From: Sulfuricurvum sp.
GTDB lineage: Bacteria; Campylobacterota; Campylobacteria; Campylobacterales; Sulfurimonadaceae
NCBI GenBank assembly: GCA_028710885.1
Contig: JAQTTG010000003.1
Coordinates: 124,001 to 188,000 of the forward strand
Direction of reading: 5' to 3'
Length of the DNA stretch: 64,000 nucleotides
Part shown: one piece after another, positions 7,538 through 15,816 of the stretch
Layout: every line of letters begins with the position of its first letter
Position numbering within the stretch: the stretch's first letter is position 1
Position numbers and translations under genes: made by a program
The notes under the pieces: model-generated
The model's input: the letters and a program-made list of their open reading frames with translations, nothing else
The model's database searches: none
Told to the model about the DNA's origin: nothing

Positions 7538-8455
7538 ATGAAAAATATATGGTTATTCTTGGTATTGGGTGTGATGTTATTTGCTAATGAGCGAACACAA
7601 GTACATATGGGGACTATGATTAGTGTCCAGGTGGACGATTATGAAAGTAGTGATGCTGTTTTTGAGTTATTTAAAAAACTGGATAATACACTCTCGACCT
7701 ATAAAGATGATTCAGAAATATCACTTCTAAATCGCACTGGAAATCTTGTTGTAACACCATATACGCAAAAAATTTTGGAACGATCGCTCGAAATGAGTGA
7801 TTTAAGCAACGGTGCGTTTGATGTCACGATCGGTGCACTAAGCCATGACACCTACCATTTTGGTCGAGATGAAAAACTCCCAAATACGCATGACATTCAC
7901 AAGGCCCTTGAACATGTCGGAGCTCAAAAACTCATTTTGCAGGGAAACCATGCGTACCTACTAAAAGGAGCTAAAATCGATTTGGGAGGGATTGGAAAAG
8001 GATACGCCGTTGACCTCTCTATCGAACTTTTACACAAACATTCCATCGATCGCGCGGTTGTTGCAGCTAGCGGAGATATCGGGTGTATCGGTCCATGTGA
8101 TGTTGCGATTACGAATCCTTTTCATCCTGATACAATATATAAAACCCTTCGATCTTCTTTGAGCCGTTTTGCAATCAGTACCAGCGGTAATTATGAACGC
8201 TACATCAAAAACAAGTCCCATAACCATCTTCTTGACCCAAAAACGGGGAAATCAGAACATATCTTTGCCTCGGTAACCCTCTATGGTAGTGGAGACAATA
8301 CCAAACTTGACGCATTGGCGACGGCGGTATCGATTATGCCGCTGGAGAGCGCTCTTAGCTTTTTACAGAGTCATAAAATAGCCTATGTATTGATGTTAAA
8401 TGATGGTAGGATTTTTCAAAGTCCCATTCCAGAAGGAGTAACGTGGCTAGAGTAA
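7538..8455 (+). CDS. apbE: FAD:protein FMN transferase ApbE
   Basis: A 305-residue exported enzyme that transfers FMN from FAD to a Thr/Ser of RnfG/NqrC-like proteins, using Mg2+. Family motifs are present: NGAFDVTIGAL, KIDLGGIGKGYAVD, HLLDPKTGK and the DALATAVSIM segment with the metal-binding Asp. The N-terminus from 7538 (MKNIWLFLVLGVMLFA) is a good signal peptide, so the upstream in-frame start at 7484 is less likely. It is divergent from the operon that encodes an SGAT-type FMN-binding protein, its likely target. The pairing is inferred from the well-known enzyme-target link. Confidence 0.93.
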   Translation: MKNIWLFLVLGVMLFANERTQVHMGTMISVQVDDYESSDAVFELFKKLDNTLSTYKDDSEISLLNRTGNLVVTPYTQKILERSLEMSDLSNGAFDVTIGALSHDTYHFGRDEKLPNTHDIHKALEHVGAQKLILQGNHAYLLKGAKIDLGGIGKGYAVDLSIELLHKHSIDRAVVAASGDIGCIGPCDVAITNPFHPDTIYKTLRSSLSRFAISTSGNYERYIKNKSHNHLLDPKTGKSEHIFASVTLYGSGDNTKLDALATAVSIMPLESALSFLQSHKIAYVLMLNDGRIFQSPIPEGVTWLE

Positions 8456-8523
8456 CCTAAGTTACACATCATTCTCAAAAGTTTTATTACAATAAGCCTA
8501 TATTTACATTTCGGAGGTACTTT

Positions 8524-8715
8524 ATGTGTCTGATTTTAACGTTTGCCTTTATCCTTGCTACCCTCTCCTTTGTTTCCAAAGGGTTGATGATTCAAGCTAT
8601 CATGAGCGGAATCATCGCTTCTATCTCGCTTTTCTTTTTTATCCGTAAGCTCTATTTTAACGGTCGATGTATTTTTGGAAAAGATCGCGATTGCAATGTT
8701 CCGAAGAATGATTGA
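8524..8715 (+). CDS. small membrane protein with cysteine-containing tail
   Basis: A 63-residue protein with two predicted helices (about residues 2-20 and 25-42) and a polar tail with two cysteines (GRCIFGKDRDCNVPKND). A good ribosome site (GGAGG) lies 7 bases before the ATG, which supports expression. It follows apbE by 68 bases on the same strand. I do not recognise it. A YtgC/DUF-type small membrane protein is possible. Confidence 0.65.
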   Translation: MCLILTFAFILATLSFVSKGLMIQAIMSGIIASISLFFFIRKLYFNGRCIFGKDRDCNVPKND

Positions 8716-8742
8716 TAATAACTATCGTATGAGTGTTTAAGT

Positions 8743-8748
8743 TATAAT
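8743..8748 (+). promoter_or_regulatory. -10 box for mntP
   Basis: A perfect TATAAT lies 26 bases upstream of the mntP ATG, followed by a short leader. No clear -35 box is seen, as is common for the housekeeping sigma factor in this group. The leader is too short for a yybP-ykoY manganese riboswitch. Confidence 0.6.
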
Positions 8749-8774
8749 TCCGCCAACTTTTTTCAGGACATTCA

Positions 8775-9332
8775 ATGACCGAAACCCTTCTTATCCTCGC
8801 CGTCGCTTTGGCGATGGACTCTGTTGCCGTCTCCATTGCCATCGGCTCAAAATACCGTAATCTTCCTCTCCCCCGCACCCTCTTTGTCGCCGGAATTTTC
8901 GGTTTTTTCCAAGGGATGATGCCGCTGGCAGGATATTTTATAGGAATCAGCTTTGCAGAGTATGTCCAAGTGTATGATCACTGGATCGCATTTGTGTTGT
9001 TAGTAGGATTGGGTGGAAAAATGCTCTATGAAGCCTACAAAAACGAGTTTGACGAAGAGGTTACTGATCTATCCAACAAAACCCTCATCACCATGGGGAT
9101 TGCAACCAGTATCGATGCGATGGCGGTAGGGGTGACATTTGCATTTTTACAAACCGATATTTTCACGGCTTCAGGCGTTATCGCTCTCGTCACGTTTGCT
9201 CTGTGTATCGTGGCGGTTTATGTCGGTAAAAAACTGGGTTCATTATTAGAGAGCAAAGCAGAGATGCTGGGCGGAGTTATTCTCATCACTCTGGGATGTA
9301 AAATTTTAGCCGAGCATTTAGGATTAATATAG
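8775..9332 (+). CDS. mntP: manganese efflux pump MntP
   Basis: A 185-residue inner-membrane protein with six predicted helices in two repeated halves, as in MntP. Each half has the conserved acidic motif: ALAMDSVAVSIAIG in helix 1 and ATSIDAMAVGVTF in helix 4, both with the Asp needed for Mn2+ export. Length is typical for the family. The gene is monocistronic behind its own TATAAT. Its end overlaps the convergent riboflavin synthase gene by 9 bases. Confidence 0.95.
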   Translation: MTETLLILAVALAMDSVAVSIAIGSKYRNLPLPRTLFVAGIFGFFQGMMPLAGYFIGISFAEYVQVYDHWIAFVLLVGLGGKMLYEAYKNEFDEEVTDLSNKTLITMGIATSIDAMAVGVTFAFLQTDIFTASGVIALVTFALCIVAVYVGKKLGSLLESKAEMLGGVILITLGCKILAEHLGLI

Positions 9333-9938
9333 AGCACTGATGTGATCGATATCACTCCAGCTTAAATCTTTTTTGCTTGAAGATGTGAGGATATGGCGCA
9401 TATAGCGGGCAAATACGTCCGTTTCTATGTTGACCCGTGTCCCTTTTTTGTAAGTGCCAAAGAGAGTTTCACGCATCGTGATGGGGATAATGGTGAGGCG
9501 GAAGGCATCTCCCATAACCTCATTAACCGTCAAACTGATCCCATCGATGGTGATCGAGCCTTTGGGCGGGATGAGGGGGATAAATTCCGAGTCAACATCG
9601 ACGATCACATCGTAGCTGTTGCCGTTGTCGGTGATGGAGCGGATGGTGCCGATGGTGTCGATATGCCCTTGGACGATGTGCCCCTCGAAACGATCCCCCA
9701 TCATCATGGCGGGTTCGATGTGTACGGAACCGCTTAACTTTTCGGTGGCGATATGTGTCAATGTTTCGGGAGAGAGTTCGACGCTGAAACCATCAGACTC
9801 GATACTCACCACTGAGAGACAGGTACCGTTGATCGCGATAGAGTCTCCGAGCGCAGGTTTATGTGCGGCTTTGAGGGATAATCGATTACCGCCGAAGCTT
9901 TTGACACTCGCCATCTCCCGAATTAATCCTGTAAACAT
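9324..9938 (-). CDS. ribE: riboflavin synthase alpha chain
   Basis: A 204-residue riboflavin synthase, which dismutates two 6,7-dimethyl-8-ribityllumazine molecules to riboflavin. The two lumazine-binding repeats are clear: the N-terminal MFTGLIREM with GDSIAINGTCLSVV, and the second with GHIVQGHIDTIG and GSITIDGISLTVN. The start is supported by AAGGGG 5 bases upstream. It is convergent with mntP and follows the Sel1 gene by 12 bases, so those two are likely co-transcribed. Riboflavin also feeds the flavin cofactors used by the apbE system nearby; that link is only circumstantial. Confidence 0.95.
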   Translation of the reverse strand: MFTGLIREMASVKSFGGNRLSLKAAHKPALGDSIAINGTCLSVVSIESDGFSVELSPETLTHIATEKLSGSVHIEPAMMMGDRFEGHIVQGHIDTIGTIRSITDNGNSYDVIVDVDSEFIPLIPPKGSITIDGISLTVNEVMGDAFRLTIIPITMRETLFGTYKKGTRVNIETDVFARYMRHILTSSSKKDLSWSDIDHISALY

Positions 9939-9950
9939 GATGCCCCTTTA

Positions 9951-10634
9951 TTAAAAGACTATTTTACCTTCTTCTTGCAAAGAACGGATAATCCCTTTCG
10001 CTTTTTCATGACCGTTATAGGCCGCTTTGCGGCACCACTCTAATGCCGTGTCGTTGTTCATTTCGCATCCAAACCCTTGGTCAAACATCAACCCAAGATT
10101 GTATTGACCTTCTGCGAGGTTGGCATTGGCAGCACGCGAGAAACAGATAAACGCTTTAGCGTAGTCTTGCAAAACACCATGCCCCTCTTTGTAGAGGACA
10201 CCGAGATTATTGAACGCGTTGGTATTTCCACGCTTTGCCGCCTCTTCGTACCAAAATGCCGCTTCGGAGAAATTTTGGACACATCCAATTCCTCGCTCTA
10301 AACTTAATGCCGTCTCATATTGTGCCTGAGGAAACTCTAAAACTGCAGCTCGTAGTAAAAGCTCATATGCTTTAAATTGATCATGCGGAACAACTACTCC
10401 ATCGGCATACATAAGTGCTAGATTGTAAATGGCTGCAGGTTCATTAAGCTCCGCAGCCTGTGAATAGAGGTAATACGCTTGTTCGTGGGAGCTTTCAACT
10501 CCTAGCCCTTTTTGGTGCATATATCCCAGTGATGAGAGGGCGGTGGGATTGTTTTGAAGTGCTAATGATTCAAAAAGTCCCAACGCTTCTTCATAGCGCC
10601 CGGCATTAAAAGTATCAAATGCGGTTTGAAGCAT
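9951..10634 (-). CDS. Sel1-repeat (TPR-like) protein
   Basis: A 227-residue alpha-solenoid protein with about six Sel1-like repeats of 36 residues, each with the pattern A...LG.MY..G.GV..D...A...Y..AA (for example ALSSLGYMHQKGLGV, AFNNLGVLYKEGHGV, GQYNLGLMFDQGFGC). There is no signal peptide, so it is probably cytoplasmic, unlike the secreted cysteine-rich Hcp proteins of Helicobacter. Sel1 proteins are adaptors for protein-protein contacts; the partner here is unknown. Confidence 0.85.
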   Translation of the reverse strand: MLQTAFDTFNAGRYEEALGLFESLALQNNPTALSSLGYMHQKGLGVESSHEQAYYLYSQAAELNEPAAIYNLALMYADGVVVPHDQFKAYELLLRAAVLEFPQAQYETALSLERGIGCVQNFSEAAFWYEEAAKRGNTNAFNNLGVLYKEGHGVLQDYAKAFICFSRAANANLAEGQYNLGLMFDQGFGCEMNNDTALEWCRKAAYNGHEKAKGIIRSLQEEGKIVF

Positions 10635-10677
10635 GAAAAAACCTTTTTTAATTTTCGGAGATTATAGCGAGGCGGTC

Positions 10678-10875
10678 TTAACGACGCACTTTTCTACTTT
10701 CTCGCTGTTTTTCTTTAAGTTTGGTTATAACATCTTTGAGTTCCTCTTTTTTTTGGAGGAGTTCATCACGGATCAAGTACTCATCTCCTCCGTCGATATC
10801 AGGATCGTATTCGAGCGGTTCCGGATTATAATTTTTTAGCAGTTCTTCTAAAGATTTGGTGTTAGCGGCATCCAT
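10678..10875 (-). CDS. small charged coiled-coil protein
   Basis: A 65-residue, highly charged protein with an acidic middle (EYDPDIDGGDEYLI) and a C-terminal helix of Lys, Glu and Arg heptads (LQKKEELKDVITKLKEKQRESRKVRR). The ATG at 10875 has AGGTG 8 bases upstream; a GTG at 10884 is the alternative. I do not recognise a family. The gene stands alone, divergent from mnmG. Confidence 0.6.
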   Translation of the reverse strand: MDAANTKSLEELLKNYNPEPLEYDPDIDGGDEYLIRDELLQKKEELKDVITKLKEKQRESRKVRR

Positions 10876-10956
10876 GGTTGTCACCTGTCATCAAAATATT
10901 TTCTTAATTGTAGAGTATTTTTCCTTTCTCTTTTTATAGGATTCAACATGAGAGGC

Positions 10957-10962
10957 TATAAT
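10957..10962 (+). promoter_or_regulatory. -10 box for mnmG
   Basis: TATAAT lies 32 bases upstream of the mnmG ATG, with a T-rich tract further upstream and no good -35 box. Confidence 0.55.
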
Positions 10963-10994
10963 TGCATTAATAATTTACGTAAAAAGAAGTAATA

Positions 10995-12866
10995 ATGAAT
11001 TATGACGTTATCGTCGTCGGCGGAGGACACGCCGGAATCGAAGCCGCTCTCGCTGCAGCTCGTATGGGTCAAAATACCTTGATGGTCTCTATTTTAGCTG
11101 AGCAGGTGGGGGCAACGAGCTGTAATCCTGCTGTTGGTGGTCTCGCCAAAGGGCATTTGGTGCGTGAACTCGATGCCCTCGGCGGAGAGATGGGGCTATT
11201 GACTGACGAAGCGGGTATCCAGTTTCGTATCCTCAATATCACTAAAGGTCCTGCCGTTCGCGGAAGCCGTGCTCAGATTGATATGGATAAATACCGTGTG
11301 ATCGCCCGTAACACTATTCTCACAACACCCAATATGTCCTTAGTTCAAGAGACGGTTAATTCTCTCATCATCGAAGATGGTAGTGTTGTCGGTGTTCGCA
11401 CCCATTTGCTCAACGAATACCGTGCCAAGCGGGTGATTCTCACCACGGGGACATTTTTAAACGGGATGATTCATATTGGTGAAATCCGCCAAGAAGCGGG
11501 ACGTTTCGGAGAGTTCCCTGCTAAAGGGCTCACCGATTCACTGCGCGAAGCAGGGATTAGTGTAGGACGGCTCAAAACAGGAACATGTCCGCGCATCGAC
11601 AGTTCCTCTATCGATTTTAGCGTGATGGAGATCCAAGACGGTGATGAACTTCCCGCACCGTTTAGTTTCCGCACCGATCGAGCAGAGTTTGCACGGACGA
11701 AAAAGCAGCTTCCCTGCTACATCGCCTATACCAACGAAGAGACCCATAGCCTCATCGAGGGGAACTTCCACCGCGCACCGCTCTTTACGGGACAGATCGA
11801 GGGGGTAGGACCGCGCTATTGTCCGAGTATCGAAGATAAGATCAACCGTTTTCGTGACAAAGAACGCCATCACCTCTTTATCGAGCCTCAAAGTGCGGAG
11901 AATACCGAGTGCTACATCAACGGAATGTCCACTTCGCTTCCACCTGATGTTCAGCGCTCGATGATCCACTCTGTTCACGGAATGGAAAACGCGAAAATCG
12001 TCCGTTACGGGTATGCCATCGAGTACGATTACGTCGATCCGACCGAACTTAAACATACGCTAGAGACGAAAAAAGTGAAAAATCTCTACTGCGCCGGACA
12101 AATCAACGGGACGACCGGATACGAAGAGGCGGCGGCACAGGGGATGATGGCGGGGATCAATGCCGCCCTCTCGCTTCAGGGGAAAGAACCGCTCATTTTG
12201 CGTCGTGATGAAGCTTATATCGGAGTATTGATCGATGATTTGGTGACCAAAGGGACGAAAGAGCCGTACCGTATGTTCACCTCCCGTGCTGAATACCGAC
12301 TCCTTCTTCGTGAAGAGACGGCAGATCTTCGTCTGGGACGTTACGGTCATGCATTAGGGCTGATTGATGATGTTCAGATGGAGCGGATCGAGGCGAAACG
12401 TTCTCAGATCGCTCAGGGGTTGAAGCTTCTCGAAGAGACAATCTATACTCCGAACAAAGAGTTCTTGGCATTTTTAGCCTCTATCGACGAAGAGCACATC
12501 ACCGATAAACTCACCGCGACACAGTTGGTCTCCCGCAAAAGTTTTGATTTGGATAAGTTAGTGAAGCTGATTCCGAGTTTCGCAGAACTCGATCCCTATA
12601 TCCAAGAGCAAATTTTGATCGAAGCGAAATACGCCCGTTATGTCGAGAAACAAAGCGATGACATCGAGCGGATGTCTAAAATGCTCCATATCGCCATCCC
12701 TGAGAATTTCGATTTTGCATCTGTGTCAGGACTTTCAAATGAGATCGTGAGCAAGCTCAATACGTTTAACCCACCGACCTTGCAAGCGGCATCGCAGATT
12801 TCGGGAATGACTCCCGCCGCGCTCGATATTTTGCATATTTATATCAAGATAGCGGCGAAAAAGTAG
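10995..12866 (+). CDS. mnmG: tRNA uridine-5-carboxymethylaminomethyl modification enzyme MnmG
   Basis: A 623-residue FAD enzyme that, with MnmE, adds the (carboxymethyl)aminomethyl group to U34 of several tRNAs. Visible features are the FAD-binding [11 protein letters not shown] at residues 9-19, the family motif [17 protein letters not shown] with a conserved Cys, the [15 protein letters not shown] segment, and [12 protein letters not shown] near residue 375. Length and start are typical for GidA. It is complemented by the MnmC-type methyltransferase at 3607. Confidence 0.98.
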   Translation: MNYDVIVVGGGHAGIEAALAAARMGQNTLMVSILAEQVGATSCNPAVGGLAKGHLVRELDALGGEMGLLTDEAGIQFRILNITKGPAVRGSRAQIDMDKYRVIARNTILTTPNMSLVQETVNSLIIEDGSVVGVRTHLLNEYRAKRVILTTGTFLNGMIHIGEIRQEAGRFGEFPAKGLTDSLREAGISVGRLKTGTCPRIDSSSIDFSVMEIQDGDELPAPFSFRTDRAEFARTKKQLPCYIAYTNEETHSLIEGNFHRAPLFTGQIEGVGPRYCPSIEDKINRFRDKERHHLFIEPQSAENTECYINGMSTSLPPDVQRSMIHSVHGMENAKIVRYGYAIEYDYVDPTELKHTLETKKVKNLYCAGQINGTTGYEEAAAQGMMAGINAALSLQGKEPLILRRDEAYIGVLIDDLVTKGTKEPYRMFTSRAEYRLLLREETADLRLGRYGHALGLIDDVQMERIEAKRSQIAQGLKLLEETIYTPNKEFLAFLASIDEEHITDKLTATQLVSRKSFDLDKLVKLIPSFAELDPYIQEQILIEAKYARYVEKQSDDIERMSKMLHIAIPENFDFASVSGLSNEIVSKLNTFNPPTLQAASQISGMTPAALDILHIYIKIAAKK

Positions 12867-12955
12867 AAGGTATTATCGCATGCCTTATCTGATATATTGT
12901 ATTTGGAAAGAAAAGAGGTAAAATACTTTTCATAATTCTTTAATAAGGCTTTTGT

Positions 12956-14151
12956 ATGTCACCTTCTTCCTTTCTTAGTGTTCATTTTTCAATAATTATT
13001 GGAATATTAATAGTTGCACTAGCGGGAGGGTTTCTTTATATTTTTCGTGTGTATTTTTTTAAAATATTAAATAAAATTATTCTATTCCTTGATAAATATT
13101 TATGGAATAATCTTATTGTATTGCTTACATTATTTGTTTCACTTGCTATTATTTTTTATATATCAAGTTATTTTATTAGTGATGTAAAATTATCATCAAT
13201 TATGAAGGATATTGGGTCAGTGATTATTGCTGGGGCAGTTTTTCAATTTATCTTAAAATCTAAAGGTTTCATGAAAGTTGTAGATGAAACTTTGGATCAC
13301 ACAAAAAGACAATGGAAGAAATATAATTTTGACTACATTAAGAAATTGCTAGAAACAATAAAGGAAGCACATTCTTTTTTTGAGTTTGATTTTAATAAAA
13401 CAAAATTTGAGTCTATTAATGCTGCAAGAGACAGATATCTACAGATGACAGAAGAAGCAAAAAAAATTCACGAACTGATGAAGATGAACAGCTTTTAAGA
13501 AGAAATTTTTTTATTAGAGAGATTATCAACACTAGAACAATTTATAAAAATGGATGTGAAATTATTACTTTTGAAGCAGATGTAGAAATAATAAAGGATG
13601 GTATATTCTCATTTACGTATACATTCTTGCTTTCCAATCCAGAAAATGAATTTCCCGCTTTTGATGATTTTATAAATAGTAAATCAGAAAATAGATTTTC
13701 TGATTTTTCATTTAGTTCTAAAGTGTTGGATTTGCCACCACTTATTCAAAATGCAGAGCTTATAGTTAAGGCAGTTGAAGATAACAAAGATTCAAAAAAA
13801 ATAACGTTAGAATTGCCTCAAACTCTTTTAACTGGGGATACATTTAAACTTTTATTTTCTATTACAACAAAAGGTGAGTATACAGAGGAATTTTTAAAGA
13901 AAATAGGTTCAATTGATAAAAAACCATCTTCTTCTTCAAAATATCCCATAGGGGTAAGACATTTTATAATTCAAGAAGAACACTATGGTGAAAATTCACA
14001 TTATATATATCGACTAAATCCAACAGTGCTAGCTGGCAGTAAAAAACTTGATAAAGAAGTTGAGAAAGAGAATTTATTTTATAAAATTCATTCATGGACG
14101 ATTTACTATTCTGAGATTGAAGATGAAAAGATTGACCTTAGATTAGTTTAA
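12956..14151 (+). pseudogene. AT-rich membrane protein gene split by a frameshift at an A8 run
   Basis: Frame 2 from 12956 encodes 180 residues with three predicted membrane helices (about 8-30, 48-70, 82-102), then a charged helical stretch, and stops at 13498. The -1 frame is open from 13441 to 14151 and continues with a strand-rich cytosolic domain (FFIREI, CEIITFEADVEI, FSFTYTFLL, KKITLEL and so on). The frames join at AAAAAAAA (13459-13466). One extra A, or a -1 ribosomal slip on A AAA AAA in the zero frame, gives one 398-residue protein. It may be a pseudogene, a sequencing error or programmed frameshifting. The topology (helices, then a beta-rich domain) recalls some membrane effectors of defence systems, but I cannot name a family. 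Confidence 0.65.
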
Positions 14152-14192
14152 ATAAGGTTTAGATATTATGTTAGCTATTTTCAGGAGGTGGT

Positions 14193-14225
14193 ATGATGCT
14201 AATAACTGATGGAGGCGACATCTAA
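14193..14225 (+). CDS. possible 10-residue leader-like ORF
   Basis: An ATGATG start with AGGAGGTGG just upstream opens a 10-codon frame (MMLITDGGDI) that stops at the base of a strong hairpin. It may be a leader peptide, a remnant of a gene start or chance. The good ribosome site is the only positive evidence. Confidence 0.2.
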   Translation: MMLITDGGDI

Positions 14226-14267
14226 GTAGCTCTTATGAGACTTAGATACTCCGCCAACAATGCAGTA
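14210..14267. repeat. nested inverted repeats, structured region
   Basis: TCTAAGT and ACTTAGA flank a smaller CTC/GAG stem (CTCTTATGAG), and outside them TGGAGG can pair imperfectly with CTCCGCCA. Immediately downstream GCCAAC pairs with GTTGGC about 30 bases later. Together they give a branched foldable region. I checked it against integron attC boundaries (RYYYAAC, GTTRRRY) and it does not match. It may be a small RNA, an end of a mobile element or a terminator of the split gene. Confidence 0.4.
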
Positions 14268-14306
14268 AGCTTTAAAGTCGTTTAGCGGTTGGCTAAGCAA
14301 ACCTTC

Positions 14307-14338
14307 ACAAGGATAAAATTTTAAAAGATTATCCTTGT
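14307..14338. terminator. 10-bp perfect hairpin
   Basis: ACAAGGATAA and TTATCCTTGT form a perfect 10-bp stem with a 12-base AT-rich loop. No U-tract follows directly. It could end transcription of the split membrane gene or be part of the structured region upstream. Confidence 0.45.
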
Positions 14339-14358
14339 TCATATATAGTTGACTTTTT

Positions 14359-14380
14359 CTAAAAATAGTTTATTTTTTAG
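14359..14380. terminator. bidirectional AT-rich hairpin
   Basis: CTAAAAA and TTTTTAG pair over an 8-base loop, giving T-rich and A-rich arms that can act in both directions. The position between the split gene and the minus-strand transposase remnant and HxlR gene fits a shared terminator. Confidence 0.45.
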
Positions 14381-14412
14381 AATTATCTCTAATCTTATTA
14401 TACTTCGCCCAT

Positions 14413-14505
14413 TCAACAATCAAGTGCAACACAGTTATTTTTGTAGTATAGCTTCGAGTCATCAATCCATTGCGCAATTTTAGCAAAGAACACTTCATAT
14501 GGTTG
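14413..14505 (-). pseudogene. C-terminal remnant of an IS30-like transposase
   Basis: On the minus strand, directly after the HxlR stop, an open frame reads QPYEVFFAKIAQ, a 12-residue linker, then CVALDC and a stop. PYEVFF followed by a short VALxx end is how many IS30-family transposases finish. No start, DDE residues or terminal repeats remain, so this would be a relic. The match is from memory of the family's C-terminus and is modest evidence. It marks the edge of an AT-rich island. Confidence 0.4.
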
Positions 14506-14508
14506 ACT

Positions 14509-14952
14509 TTAATCCTCGAAAACTTTAACTTGGTAGCTACCCAGTGTTATCTCTTCTCCTGTCTTTTTATCGATAACGATAGGTTCGGCAATCTCATTCG
14601 TATGGATATTGACTAAATTAACTTTGACCCCTTTGGGCGGATAATGTTGATTTCCCCACTTTAACATCATAATAAGTATCGGAGCTAAATCGATCCCCCG
14701 CTGCGTTAAAACGTATTCGTAGCGTTTATCGCTTTCTCCGTATTTTTGTTTCTCTAGTATTCCTGATTCAAGTAGATCATTTAATCGTCTCGTCAACATG
14801 TTTGGGGCGATCCCTAAACTTTTTTGGTATTCATCAAATCGCTTCATGCCAAAAAAAGCATCTCGAATAATCAACATACTCCACCATTCGCCTATATGCT
14901 CCAGACATTGAGCGACAGGACAGGGCATTTCATCATAGCTTTTTCGTTTCAT
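14509..14952 (-). CDS. HxlR-family transcriptional regulator
   Basis: A 147-residue winged-helix regulator. The HxlR signature is clear: CPVAQCLEHIGEWWSMLIIRDAFFGMKRFDEYQKSLGIAPNMLTRRLNDLLESGIL, read here in parts (CPVAQCLEHIGEWW; LIIRDAFFGMKRF; NMLTRRLNDLLESG). A cysteine near the N-terminus, as in redox-sensing members such as YodB and HypR, is kept. It is divergent from an SDR oxidoreductase and an RND efflux system, which it most likely represses. Start supported by AAGGA 6 bases upstream. Confidence 0.93.
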   Translation of the reverse strand: MKRKSYDEMPCPVAQCLEHIGEWWSMLIIRDAFFGMKRFDEYQKSLGIAPNMLTRRLNDLLESGILEKQKYGESDKRYEYVLTQRGIDLAPILIMMLKWGNQHYPPKGVKVNLVNIHTNEIAEPIVIDKKTGEEITLGSYQVKVFED

Positions 14953-14968
14953 AATACATCCTTGATAA

Positions 14969-15021
14969 TTTTACTTGCATAATTATAGCAAAAATATTAT
15001 ACTTTCATCATGCAAGTAAAT
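14969..15021. promoter_or_regulatory. inverted repeat operator between HxlR and SDR genes
   Basis: TTTTACTTGCAT (14969-14980) and ATGCAAGTAAAT (15010-15021) form an inverted repeat matching at 11 of 12 positions with a 29-base AT-rich spacer that contains TATTAT and TATACT -10-like boxes. The layout suggests that HxlR binds both halves and controls the two divergent promoters. Confidence 0.65.
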
Positions 15022-15049
15022 TTGCACAGAACTAAAAGAGGAAATAAAG

Positions 15050-15793
15050 ATGCAAATGAAGAACAACACTATCCTAATTACGGGAGGTACAAGCGGTATC
15101 GGCTATGAGTTCGCACGTCAATTGTGCGAAGAAAACACAGTTATCATAACGGGTCGCGATCAGGAAAAACTGGGTAAAGCGAAGAAAGAACTCAAAAATG
15201 TCCACACATTTCGATGCGATATTGCTAATCCCCAAGAGATTACAGCACTCTATGCAGAGGTTTCAAGAATGTTTCCGGAGCTGAATATGCTGATCAACAA
15301 CGCAGGGGTCATGAAAAAGATTGATTTGCAAGAAGAGAGGGATTTAACCAATCTCACTCAAGAGATCGACACCAATCTTAACGGAACAATCCGTATGAGT
15401 ACGCAGTTTTTGCCGCTTTTGAAAAAACAAAAGAGAGCGGCCATCGTCAATGTTACCTCCGCTCTAGCCTTTGTCCCTTTGGCGAACTCTCCTGTGTATT
15501 GTGCAACCAAAGCCGCTTTGCACTCCTTTAGCGATTCGCTGCGACTTCAACTCAAAAATACGGATGTAAAAGTGTTTGAAGTGGCTCCGCAATTTACGCA
15601 AACCCCGTTGATTGGTGCCTATGAGAGTAGTGAACAAAAAAATATAAACATTATGCCCGTATCGAAGCTGGTCAAAATTGCGATCAAAAAAATGGAGTGC
15701 GGAATATCGGAAATAAAACCGGGGCAAAGCGCTGCTTTAAAAATGATCAGCCGCCTTTCACCGCGCTTCGCGTTGAATATGATCAACAAGTAA
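15050..15793 (+). CDS. short-chain dehydrogenase/reductase (DltE-like)
   Basis: A 247-residue classical SDR. It has the cofactor loop TGGTSGIG (residues 11-18), NNAGV at 83-87, and the catalytic Ser137, Tyr150 and Lys154 (PVYCATK). The arginine after the second strand (TGRDQEK) suggests NADP(H). The substrate is unknown. It resembles the DltE-like oxidoreductases. It is the first gene downstream of the HxlR operator and is followed by the efflux genes 23 bases later, as in inducible detoxification operons for electrophiles. Confidence 0.92.
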   Translation: MQMKNNTILITGGTSGIGYEFARQLCEENTVIITGRDQEKLGKAKKELKNVHTFRCDIANPQEITALYAEVSRMFPELNMLINNAGVMKKIDLQEERDLTNLTQEIDTNLNGTIRMSTQFLPLLKKQKRAAIVNVTSALAFVPLANSPVYCATKAALHSFSDSLRLQLKNTDVKVFEVAPQFTQTPLIGAYESSEQKNINIMPVSKLVKIAIKKMECGISEIKPGQSAALKMISRLSPRFALNMINK

Positions 15794-15816
15794 GTGAAAT
15801 CAAGGGGAATTATTTT

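Noticed and set aside
8716-8774. Manganese riboswitch (yybP-ykoY) before mntP
   Set aside because: The leader between the -10 box and the start is only about 25 bases, too short for this riboswitch.
11538-12056. 172-codon open frame on the minus strand inside mnmG
   Set aside because: It lies wholly within a highly conserved gene on the other strand, has no domain signature or ribosome site, and shows unbalanced composition typical of a shadow frame.
14210-14338. Integron attC-like recombination site
   Set aside because: The nested repeats suggest it, but the boundary motifs RYYYAAC and GTTRRRY are not found in the right places, and no integrase or cassette array is present.
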